DNA from: Synergistales bacterium Syner_01
Lineage (GTDB): Bacteria > Synergistota > Synergistia > Synergistales > Aminobacteriaceae
Length of the DNA: 10,066 nucleotides
NCBI GenBank assembly: GCA_001604435.1
Contig: LVBO01000054.1
Coordinates: 1 to 10,066, forward strand
Direction of reading: 5' to 3'
Shown: piece after piece, positions 1-6,342 of the stretch
How the letters are laid out: every line of letters starts with the position of its first letter
Numbering within the stretch: the first letter of the stretch is position 1
Notes under the pieces: model-generated
What the model was told of the DNA's origin: nothing
The model's input: only the letters and a program-made list of their open reading frames with translations
Database searches by the model: none
Made by a program: the position numbers and the translations under genes

Positions 1-28
1 GATGGGACTCGGCTCGGAAAAACATTTT

Positions 29-511
29 TCAAGTATCGTCAGTGCGGAATGTCGGGCGTATGAGATGGAGCGCCGCTTCTTCCAGCTCTTTCCTGCCCAG
101 GGAGGCGGATTCCAGCGTGAGCGTGCTGTTCGTGTCCACCGCAACGGCAAGAGACTGACCGACCGAGGGTATTGTTTCATACACCGCTGTTTTTCCGTCA
201 AGCGAAAATACTTCGTATGTCGCCCCGAAACCCAGAGGACGGTCGTCCGTTTTCGATCCCTCCGCTCCGGCCACAAGAGGGCCCGCTCCCGGGCCCGACA
301 TCAGCGTCGCTTCCAGGATTCTCCCCCCGGGCGACCGGTATGTCTTGGAAAGCCACACTCCGAAATCTCCCGACGGTGCGGAAAGAGGCGTATTGCGCAA
401 GACCCCGGCCGTATAGCCCGGAATATCCGGAAGCGAAACGGAGGCGAAGGCCGACCCTCCGCAGAGGAGTACAAGCAGTATCAGCACACTATAACAACGG
501 TTTCTTCGCAT
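29..511 (-). CDS. Small secreted protein of unknown function
   Basis: I do not recognise the family. The 160-residue product starts with a typical signal peptide: basic residues (MRRNR), a hydrophobic stretch at about 7-18, then GGSAFA followed by SVS, a good signal peptidase I site after about residue 24. There is no lipobox, because the Cys at 17 is preceded by Leu. The mature part of about 136 residues has no further membrane segment and looks like a small mixed alpha/beta domain ending in a Lys/Glu-rich helix near 140-152. I chose the ATG at 511 because AGGAGG (complement of 518-523) lies 6 bases upstream; a TTG two codons earlier would have no spacing. The gene is divergent from miaB, so it is transcribed separately. 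The protein is probably exported to the periplasm or cell surface; its role is unknown. The reading frame is well supported. Confidence 0.8.
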   Translation of the reverse strand: MRRNRCYSVLILLVLLCGGSAFASVSLPDIPGYTAGVLRNTPLSAPSGDFGVWLSKTYRSPGGRILEATLMSGPGAGPLVAGAEGSKTDDRPLGFGATYEVFSLDGKTAVYETIPSVGQSLAVAVDTNSTLTLESASLGRKELEEAALHLIRPTFRTDDT

Positions 512-552
512 ATGCAACCTCCTAGATTTTCTCTGTCCAAAATCGGGATTCT

Positions 553-558
553 ATTGTA
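553..558 (-). promoter_or_regulatory. Weak candidate -10 box for the leftward secreted-protein gene
   Basis: Read on the minus strand this is TACAAT, one mismatch from the TATAAT consensus, about 41 bases upstream of the ATG at 511. I see no good -35 hexamer at 15-19 bases and no TGn extension, so this is only the best available candidate in the divergent gap. Confidence 0.2.
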
Positions 559-670
559 CTCTATCGAAAGCGATTTTTCCTCCGCGTTTCTTCCGTTCTT
601 TTCTCCTTGGAAAGAAGGAAGCGCATATATGGATTTTGTTTTGACGTAACATAATTCCCTTTCAAGGGTA

Positions 671-676
671 TATAAT
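671..676 (+). promoter_or_regulatory. Probable -10 box of the miaB-comEA-comEC unit
   Basis: A perfect TATAAT lies within a TATATAATACT run, 50 bases before the miaB TTG. The surrounding 512-726 gap is AT-rich. There is no good -35 at 16-18 bases; the closest consensus-like hexamer, TTGACG at 641-646, is 24 bases away, which is too far for ordinary sigma-70 spacing. A small inverted repeat (657-668) lies between the two. A transcription start shortly after 680 would give a leader of about 40-45 bases. Confidence 0.5.
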
Positions 677-726
677 ACTATTTCTGTTGTTTAACCTCTA
701 TTTTCGCATCGGGAGGAGTTTTTTCT

Positions 727-2082
727 TTGCACCGGTTTGCACTGAAGATTTATGGATGCCAGATGAACGTCTACGACGGCGATAAGATACGAACAACTCT
801 CGTTGATCGAGGCTGGAAAGAGAGCGCCGAGGACGAAGCGGATCTCGTGATCCTCAACGGATGCAGCATTCGCGACAAGGCGGAACAGAAAGTGTGGAGC
901 GATCTTGGCCGCTTCGCCGTCCGTTGGGCGAATGAGCGTAAACCGGCCGTCGCGGTGACGGGCTGTATTGCGCAGAGCGTCGGACGGAGGATGGCCGCCC
1001 GTTTTCCCTGGGTCCGTTTCGTGTCCGGCCCCCGGCACATCGGCGCGGTTCCCGATGCCTTGGAGCGCTTGTTCCCGGAAGAGAACGGAGAAAAGTCAGG
1101 CGGCAAGGAGGAAGCGATCTTTCTTCTGGACGACGACCCAAGAGCTTTCCTTGAACTTCCGGGCGCTCCCACGGAACGGGTGAACCGCTGGAGGGCGTTC
1201 GTCACGATCGCGCACGGCTGCGATAATTTTTGTTCGTACTGTATCGTTCCGTATGTCAGGGGGCGCTTCGTTTCACGTTCCGCCGAGGACATTCTGGAGG
1301 AGATACGGACGCTTGCGACCGACGGCGTCCTTGAGATCACGCTCCTGGGGCAGAACGTCAACAGCTACGGAAGCGATTTCTCCAACGGGTACGGATTCTC
1401 CTCGCTGCTTCGAGATGCAGCGGTCCGAACAGGCGTGCGTCTCCTTCGCTTCGTCACGTCGCATCCGCGGGATTTCACCCCGGATATCGTCGATGCTATG
1501 GCGGAACATGCGGATATTCTCTGTCCTTCGATCAATCTTCCCATTCAGTCCGGGAGCGACCGGATATTAAAAATGATGAACCGGGGGTACACCTTGGAGC
1601 AGTACCGCGCGGCGGTATCGTCGATACGCGACCGCCTTCCCGACGTTGGATTGACGACGGATCTAATCGTCGGCCATCCTGGAGAAACGGACGAGGACTT
1701 TGAATGTTCCGTACGTGCTCTGAGAGAGTTTCGCTTCGATCTGGTCCACTCGGCGGCCTACTCCCCCAGGGAGGGCACCTCGGCAGCCGCCAGAGAAGAC
1801 CAAATCCCGCGCGATGTGAAGATGGCCCGCCTCAACGAGATCAACAGTATCCAATCGGTCATAGCGCGAGAGATCAACGAATCGCTTGTCGGCCGGCGTT
1901 TCCGCGTCTTGCTTGACGACGCGGCTCCGAGGGGGGAGGGGCTCCTCCAGGGGAGGACTCCGTCGGATAAGGTTGTTCTTGTGGAAAGCGGGGAAGAGCT
2001 CCTCGGACGTTTTGTCTCCGTGGAGATAACGGGCGGAGAGAACTGGTGCTTGAACGGGCGCGTGCTGCACGTCGAAAACTGA
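727..2082 (+). CDS. miaB: tRNA-2-methylthio-N6-dimethylallyladenosine synthase MiaB
   Basis: This is a radical SAM methylthiotransferase that converts i6A37 to ms2i6A37 in tRNAs reading UNN codons. The 451-residue product has the three expected domains. The N-terminal UPF0004 domain has auxiliary cluster cysteines 11, 46 (NGCSIRDKAEQK) and 80 (TGC). The radical SAM domain has the CxxxCxxC motif at Cys165, 169 and 172 (HGCDNFCSYC), followed by LLGQNVNSYG at 207-215. A TRAM RNA-binding domain spans about 384-449. GQNVNSYG and YSPREGT favour MiaB over RimO or MtaB. The length is normal for the family. The start is TTG at 727, preceded by GGAGGAG at 712-718 with 8 bases of spacing; no in-frame ATG fits before the conserved KIYGCQMN. 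It is the first gene of the unit, and comEA follows after 19 bases. Substrate assignment rests on motif similarity. Confidence 0.96.
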   Translation: MHRFALKIYGCQMNVYDGDKIRTTLVDRGWKESAEDEADLVILNGCSIRDKAEQKVWSDLGRFAVRWANERKPAVAVTGCIAQSVGRRMAARFPWVRFVSGPRHIGAVPDALERLFPEENGEKSGGKEEAIFLLDDDPRAFLELPGAPTERVNRWRAFVTIAHGCDNFCSYCIVPYVRGRFVSRSAEDILEEIRTLATDGVLEITLLGQNVNSYGSDFSNGYGFSSLLRDAAVRTGVRLLRFVTSHPRDFTPDIVDAMAEHADILCPSINLPIQSGSDRILKMMNRGYTLEQYRAAVSSIRDRLPDVGLTTDLIVGHPGETDEDFECSVRALREFRFDLVHSAAYSPREGTSAAAREDQIPRDVKMARLNEINSIQSVIAREINESLVGRRFRVLLDDAAPRGEGLLQGRTPSDKVVLVESGEELLGRFVSVEITGGENWCLNGRVLHVEN

Positions 2083-2101
2083 AGGAGGATGCGAAGAAAC
2101 C

Positions 2102-2842
2102 ATGGAGAACAACGGAGGACTCAAGGGGAAGCGTCTTGCAGGGTTCGCTTATTTTGCCATAGGCATCGGATGTTTTCTTCTCGCAGGATACCTGGTCTAC
2201 CTCTTCTCCGGCAAATTCGTGAATACTCCTTCGGGAATGAAAGCCGGCCCTGCGCTCTCTCTGTCCCAAACTCCCGCGGTGACGGAACCGGCCCCCGCCG
2301 CTCTGAAGGAGCCTCCCGTCGCCAGGAAAGCGTGGGTTCTCTATGTTACCGGCGAAGTGCTTTCGCCGGGAGTCTACCATCTTCCCCCGGAAAGCAGGGT
2401 CTTTCAGCTTGTCGAAGCTGCCGGAGGATTCACGCGGAAAGCCGATCCCGTGCAGGTGAACATGGCTGCTCCGCTTGGAGACGGTATGCACGTGCACGTT
2501 CCCGCCCTTCTCCCTCCGGCTTCGCTCTTGGAAAGAACGCCGGGAGAAGGAGTTTCTCCCGCGCCGGGAAAGACATCGTCCGCCGTTACGCTCCATCTCA
2601 CGTCCCAACCGGCGACGCTCCGAAACGCACCCCCATCTTCCGCAGGAGGTCGGATCAACGTGAACATGGCCACCGCGGCCGAGCTTGAAAGGCTTCCCGG
2701 AGTCGGGCCCGCTATCGCCCGTTCCATTCTCGAATGCCGGGAGACCATGGGGCGTTTTTCGTGCGTGGAAGACCTGCTGAAGGTCAAGGGAATCGGGGCG
2801 AAGAAGCTTGAAGCGATGAGGAGTATGATCGCCATCCAATGA
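2102..2842 (+). CDS. comEA: ComEA-type competence DNA receptor (SLBB + helix-hairpin-helix)
   Basis: This DNA-binding receptor of natural transformation would hand incoming double-stranded DNA to the ComEC channel at the outer face of the cytoplasmic membrane. The 246-residue product has an N-terminal membrane anchor at about 13-35, a Pro/Ala-rich linker, an SLBB domain at about 76-134 (YVTGEVLSPGVYHLPP, then LVEAAGGFT), a second Ser/Pro-rich linker, and a C-terminal ComEA helix-hairpin-helix pair at 184-246. The latter is recognised by INVNMATAAELERLPGVGPA and VKGIGAKKLEAM. SLBB plus HhH is the Bacillus-like form; many proteobacterial ComEA proteins have only the HhH part. The ATG at 2102 has AAGGAGG at 2082-2088, 13 bases away, which is a long spacing; no other in-frame start lies between the miaB stop and the membrane segment. 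The stop overlaps the comEC start (ATGA), indicating translational coupling. Confidence 0.93.
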   Translation: MENNGGLKGKRLAGFAYFAIGIGCFLLAGYLVYLFSGKFVNTPSGMKAGPALSLSQTPAVTEPAPAALKEPPVARKAWVLYVTGEVLSPGVYHLPPESRVFQLVEAAGGFTRKADPVQVNMAAPLGDGMHVHVPALLPPASLLERTPGEGVSPAPGKTSSAVTLHLTSQPATLRNAPPSSAGGRINVNMATAAELERLPGVGPAIARSILECRETMGRFSCVEDLLKVKGIGAKKLEAMRSMIAIQ

Positions 2843-4350
2843 ACTCCGAGCACTCTCCGCTGGAACAGTACTCCCGCGCCGAACGAAATCTCTGCTCCGT
2901 TCCGTTCGTCCCTCGGGAAGGAGCTGCAAGGGGGCCGCTCCTCTTCATCATCGCCGGCCTTTCCGTCTCGATTATTGCCGTTTCACGGGGGCTTTCCGCA
3001 CCTGCCGCTTCCTTTCTTGCCCCGCTGACAGTGTGGGGGCTTCTGCTCATCCTTTCGGAGTATCGTCCGTCCCGCTTCTTCCCTTACGTTTCTTTTCTGT
3101 CGCTTCTCGCGTTCGCCTGCGCATTGTCTTGCTGCTATCGTCTCTCGAGTGCGGCGCACATCGAGGCGGGTGTTCTTGGGGATGAAGGGACGGTTGTGCT
3201 GGAACGATCCTGGGGGAGCAGGCGGATTGTGCTTGTGGATGCTTCGTCCGGCAAGTACCTGATGCGGCTTCCTCCGAATCGCTCCGTTCTCGAAGGGGAT
3301 ACGATCTCCTTCTCCGGTAGAGCGAAAGCCATCGTTTCCCGTCCCGGCTCCTCTTTCAGGGAAGATCTCTACTGGGAGGCGAGAGGCGTTTCGACCGAGA
3401 TCGTCCCCGATTCAATGACACGCAGGACCGGCGGATGGTCGCTCGCCCTCTGGAGAACGGAGCTCAGAAAACGAATCCTTCTCTCCCTCCCTTACCGGAC
3501 AAGAGGATATCTGCTTGCGACGGTTCTGGGCGTACGCGATCCTGATCTTACGGAAGCCCATAGACGCTGGGGAACGTCGCACCTCCTCGCTGTTTCGGGT
3601 TTTCATGTAGGCCTTGTGGCGTTCGCCGTGTGGCGTCTTCTTTCTTTTCCCGGAATACGGCTTGTCTGCTCGCGCCGGACAACCGCCGTTTTTTCGAGCC
3701 TGTTTCTCTGGGTGTACGTCTTTCTCGCCGGAGGAGCGCCCGGAGCTCTCCGCGCCGCGCTGATGATTCAGGCGCTTTTTCTCGGCAGGATTCTCGGTCG
3801 CAAGGGCACTCCGTTGAACGCAGTCTCCCTTGCTGCGTTGCTTCTGCTTCTCTGGCGGCCCGCGTGGTTCTTCGACATCGGTTGGCGTCTCTCGGTGATG
3901 GCCGCGCTTCTCCTCGCAAGCCTCGGGGAGCGACGCCTCTCTTTCGGGATGATACCGCTTTCAAGTCTTTGTATCTGGATTGCCTCATTCCCCCAGGTGA
4001 CAGCGACATTCGGAGAGGTTCCCGTCGCCGGAACAGCGCTCAACCTCGCCGCGCTTCCTCTCTTTTCGCTGCTCTATCCGCTTGCGCTTTTTCTTTCGCT
4101 TCCGTCTTTGCTTGCTTTGCCTTGCGGAGCGTTTTTTTCAGGAATCGCAGAAGGGCTTTTTACTCTCTGGGAATGGATAGCTGAAAGCGTCGCCGCTTTC
4201 CTCCCTTGGACGCTCGCCTGGTCTCCTTTGTTTGCAACGCTTGGAGGCGGCCTGTTTCTTCTCGTTGTGGCAGGAGGCCTCTACCCTTTAAGGGGGAGGA
4301 CTATAGCGGGCGCCGGCATCTTTCTGCTTACGGCAGTGTTTCTTTTGTGA
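2839..4350 (+). CDS. comEC: ComEC/Rec2 DNA uptake channel without a metallo-beta-lactamase domain
   Basis: This inner-membrane channel protein passes single-stranded DNA into the cytoplasm during transformation. The 503-residue product has hydrophobic segments near 33-50, 54-72 and 82-99, then an extracytoplasmic OB-fold-like stretch (DUF4131) at about 108-190. A polytopic Competence domain runs from about 222 to the end. Family signatures are HLLAVSGFHVGLV at 248-260, PGALRAALMIQALFLG at 301-316 and FDIGWRLSVMAALLL at 345-359. Full-length ComEC proteins of about 700-800 residues continue into a metallo-beta-lactamase domain. Here the protein stops just after a final hydrophobic segment (about 488-503), and the following 115 bases encode no such domain in any frame, so this looks like a naturally short form (compare the short ComEC of epsilonproteobacteria). 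The ATG at 2839 shares ATGA with the comEA stop. A GAGGAG at 2818-2823 is 15 bases away, so initiation probably depends on coupling. Confidence 0.92.
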   Translation: MNSEHSPLEQYSRAERNLCSVPFVPREGAARGPLLFIIAGLSVSIIAVSRGLSAPAASFLAPLTVWGLLLILSEYRPSRFFPYVSFLSLLAFACALSCCYRLSSAAHIEAGVLGDEGTVVLERSWGSRRIVLVDASSGKYLMRLPPNRSVLEGDTISFSGRAKAIVSRPGSSFREDLYWEARGVSTEIVPDSMTRRTGGWSLALWRTELRKRILLSLPYRTRGYLLATVLGVRDPDLTEAHRRWGTSHLLAVSGFHVGLVAFAVWRLLSFPGIRLVCSRRTTAVFSSLFLWVYVFLAGGAPGALRAALMIQALFLGRILGRKGTPLNAVSLAALLLLLWRPAWFFDIGWRLSVMAALLLASLGERRLSFGMIPLSSLCIWIASFPQVTATFGEVPVAGTALNLAALPLFSLLYPLALFLSLPSLLALPCGAFFSGIAEGLFTLWEWIAESVAAFLPWTLAWSPLFATLGGGLFLLVVAGGLYPLRGRTIAGAGIFLLTAVFLL

Positions 4351-4362
4351 AGCGTACGCTTC
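4349..4362. repeat. 14-base perfect palindrome at the comEC stop
   Basis: GAAGCGTACGCTTC is its own reverse complement and begins inside the comEC TGA. As RNA it could form a 5-bp stem with a GUAC loop, but no T-run follows, so it is not a standard intrinsic terminator. It lies about 54 bases before the coaX extended -10 element and could equally be a DNA-binding site or chance. Confidence 0.35.
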
Positions 4363-4415
4363 CGCTCCCGGCGTGGAACGGGCGTCTCCCGAGTGTTCCT
4401 TGAAGATATTTCCAG

Positions 4416-4424
4416 TGGTATAAT
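4416..4424 (+). promoter_or_regulatory. Extended -10 promoter of coaX-dus-lysS-ligA
   Basis: TGGTATAAT is a consensus extended -10 element (TGn plus TATAAT), 41 bases before the coaX ATG. The -35 region at the right distance (TTCCTT, 4396-4401) matches poorly, which is common for extended -10 promoters. It lies in the only sizeable gap between rightward genes (4351-4465), so it probably starts a second transcription unit, perhaps with read-through from comEC because no terminator is visible. Confidence 0.6.
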
Positions 4425-4465
4425 ACTCCGATGTTTGAAGCCTTCCGTGTAAGGAGGAGGATATT

Positions 4466-5233
4466 ATGCTGCTTGTTCTCGACGTGGGAAACACCACGAC
4501 GGTCATAGGGATCTACGAAGGCGCTACCCTGAGAAAACACTGGCGCCTTATGTCCGAACGTCATACTTCTGATGAATTGGGTTTTTACCTTCTCAACCTG
4601 CTTTCCATCTACGGAATTTCGCTGAAGACGCTCGAAGGCGCCATCTATTCGAGCGTGGTCCCCTCTCTCGATACTGCGCTCTCCGAGGGGTTGGAGGAGT
4701 ATCTCGGCGTCGTTCCCGTAAAGGTCACGACAGGTCTCGACCTTGGGATGGAGATCGCCTATTCTCCGAAGCACGAGGTGGGAGCCGATCGGCTGGTCAA
4801 TTCCGTCGCAGGGAAGGCCCGTTTCGCCGCCCCGCTCATTGTCGTCGATTTCGGAACGGCTATCACGCTTGATATCCTTAATAAAGAAGGCGCATATATC
4901 GGCGGCACCATCTCTCCGGGGCTTGTCACAGGGATGGAAGCGCTCTTCGGCAGAACGGCGAAACTTCCGCAGGTTTCCCTCGAACCCCCAAAGAGCGTCA
5001 TCGGAAACAATACCATAGGGGCAATACAGGCGGGAATCTTGTTCGGTAACGCCGGACTCGTCGACTCGCTCGTACGGAGGACATGGAACGAACTGGGGAC
5101 GAAGACGCCCGTGGCAGCCACGGGAGGACATGCTTCGGTCATCGCGTCGCTCTCCGAGACAATCACACATGTCGATCCCTGGCTGACGCTCGAGGGGCTT
5201 CGCCTGATCTACGAAAGGAATCGCGCCAGGTGA
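4466..5233 (+). CDS. coaX: Type III pantothenate kinase CoaX
   Basis: This enzyme phosphorylates pantothenate with ATP, the first committed step of coenzyme A synthesis, in the cytoplasm. Type III enzymes belong to the ASKHA fold, need a monovalent cation, and as a family are not feedback-inhibited by CoA. The 255-residue length is typical. Visible motifs are the phosphate-binding DVGNT at 6-10, GADR at 106-109, VVDFGTAIT at 126-134 with the catalytic-type Asp128, GGTISPGL at 146-153, TGGH at 219-222 and the C-terminal DPWLTLEGL at 237-245. Older annotations call this family Baf, after the Bordetella Bvg accessory factor. The start is certain: AAGGAGGAGG at 4451-4460 sits 5-8 bases before the ATG. 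It has its own upstream promoter and overlaps the dus gene by GTGA, so it leads the second operon. Confidence 0.96.
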   Translation: MLLVLDVGNTTTVIGIYEGATLRKHWRLMSERHTSDELGFYLLNLLSIYGISLKTLEGAIYSSVVPSLDTALSEGLEEYLGVVPVKVTTGLDLGMEIAYSPKHEVGADRLVNSVAGKARFAAPLIVVDFGTAITLDILNKEGAYIGGTISPGLVTGMEALFGRTAKLPQVSLEPPKSVIGNNTIGAIQAGILFGNAGLVDSLVRRTWNELGTKTPVAATGGHASVIASLSETITHVDPWLTLEGLRLIYERNRAR

Positions 5234-6342
5234 CCCTTGCCGAACTGCCTGTTCCTCCGCTCTCCGCCGCTGCGGGTCGGATCGCAGTAGGGGGGCTCCG
5301 CCTTGCGAACCCTCTGCTTCTTGCACCCTTGGCCGGAGTGACGATACCCGCACTTCGCCTTCTCTACTCAAAACTCGGCGCCGGGGCGGTGCACACCGAG
5401 ATGATAAGCTGCGCGGGGTTGCTCGCATCGGAGAAGATGCCTCGAAGGCGCAAAAAGTTCGGCGAAGAGGGGCATGAACTTGTTTCACGCGGATCGAAAG
5501 CCGATGAAATGCTTTCCGTCCTGGAGGGAGAAGCGCCCGTAATAGCCCAGCTTTTTGCAGGAGATGCGAACACCATGGTCAGGGGGGCGGAGTATGCCCT
5601 CGGAACGCAGAGCAAAATCGTCGCTCTGGGTATCAATATGGCCTGTCCGATGCCGAAGGTGTTGAAGAAGGGCGCCGGATCGAAATTGCTGGAGCGCCCG
5701 GAGATAGCCTTCGAAATGGTGAGGCGGTTGGTTGCGCTGGGGCTGCCTGTCTGGCCGAAGATCCGAAAATGCCCCCCCTCTTTGCCGCTGACGACGGAGG
5801 CGTTCTGCGAAGGACTTCTTGAAGCGGGCGCAGCGACGGTGACCGTGCACGGCAGAACGCCCGCGCAACGGTATACCGGAGAAGCGGACGTTTCTTTGCT
5901 TCCGCGCCTTGCAACGCTTTTTCCTGGAAGAGTCTGTGCCAGCGGAGATGTTTTCTCCTCCGAACGGGCCGCGGAGTATCTCAACGGAGGGTGCGCCGCG
6001 GTGATGCTTGCTCGGGGAGCGATCGCCGATCCGTTTCTTTTCCCGCGTACGCTGGCGTTTCTCGGCTATGAAGTGCATAATAAATACAGAAATCCCTCCC
6101 CGGATTTCCAACGTTCCCTTCTTCTGGATTTCGGCGAAGACGTCTGCGCCGGATCGGGGCCCAGAATCGCCGTTCTCATGGTGAAGCGGCTTCTGTCGGG
6201 CATGTTCAAAGGGCTTCCCGGAATTGGCGAACTGCGGCGCGCCGCGGCGCACATCCTCTCCTGGAAGGAACTTCGGGGAATGCTTGAAACGTGTGAGGTT
6301 TATTTTGAAAGGAGAGAGGAACATAGTGGATGCGCATCATGA
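5230..6342 (+). CDS. dus: tRNA-dihydrouridine synthase (DusB-like)
   Basis: This FMN- and NADPH-dependent enzyme reduces uridine to dihydrouridine in the tRNA D-loop. The 370-residue product has a TIM-barrel part to about residue 280 and a helical C-terminal tRNA-binding part. Family marks are PLLLAPLAGVT at 28-38, QLFAGD at 107-112, INMACPMPKVLKKGAGSKLL at 135-154 with catalytic Cys139, KIRK at 177-180, VHGRTPAQRYTGEAD at 206-220 with His207, SGD at 238-240, and LARGAIADP at 260-268. The last motif differs slightly from the usual GRGALGNP. The GAGS motif resembles DusB, but the modified position cannot be assigned from sequence alone. I chose GTG at 5230, which shares GTGA with the coaX stop and has AAAGGA at 5214-5219, 10 bases upstream. 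The open frame continues upstream into coaX, but that part has no family resemblance. The 3' end overlaps lysS by 17 bases. Confidence 0.93.
   Translation: MTLAELPVPPLSAAAGRIAVGGLRLANPLLLAPLAGVTIPALRLLYSKLGAGAVHTEMISCAGLLASEKMPRRRKKFGEEGHELVSRGSKADEMLSVLEGEAPVIAQLFAGDANTMVRGAEYALGTQSKIVALGINMACPMPKVLKKGAGSKLLERPEIAFEMVRRLVALGLPVWPKIRKCPPSLPLTTEAFCEGLLEAGAATVTVHGRTPAQRYTGEADVSLLPRLATLFPGRVCASGDVFSSERAAEYLNGGCAAVMLARGAIADPFLFPRTLAFLGYEVHNKYRNPSPDFQRSLLLDFGEDVCAGSGPRIAVLMVKRLLSGMFKGLPGIGELRRAAAHILSWKELRGMLETCEVYFERREEHSGCAS

Noticed and set aside
604..619. Small hairpin TCCTT/AAGGA in the divergent gap
   Set aside because: A five-base stem in AT-rich, purine/pyrimidine-biased DNA is expected by chance and has no terminator tail.
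2..649. 215-residue plus-strand frame at the left edge
   Set aside because: It is opposite the secreted-protein gene, which has a signal peptide and a well-placed AGGAGG. The plus frame is Arg-rich, has no domain, and runs into the AT-rich promoter region.
1874..2929. 351-residue minus-strand frame across miaB, comEA and comEC
   Set aside because: It crosses the boundaries of three well-supported genes and has the Arg/Ser/Gly-rich composition of an antisense frame.
4351..4465. Intrinsic terminator or riboswitch between comEC and coaX
   Set aside because: No GC stem followed by a T-run is visible, and the gap is too short for a riboswitch once the promoter at 4416 is placed; read-through from comEC remains possible.
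5083..5229. Upstream extension of the dus open frame inside coaX
   Set aside because: These 49 codons overlap coaX in another frame and lack family similarity; the GTG at 5230 with GTGA overlap and AAAGGA is the better start.
4328..5488. 386-residue minus-strand frame across coaX
   Set aside because: It is Arg/Ser/Gly-rich with no recognisable motif, and is antisense to coaX and the start of dus; a shadow of the real genes.
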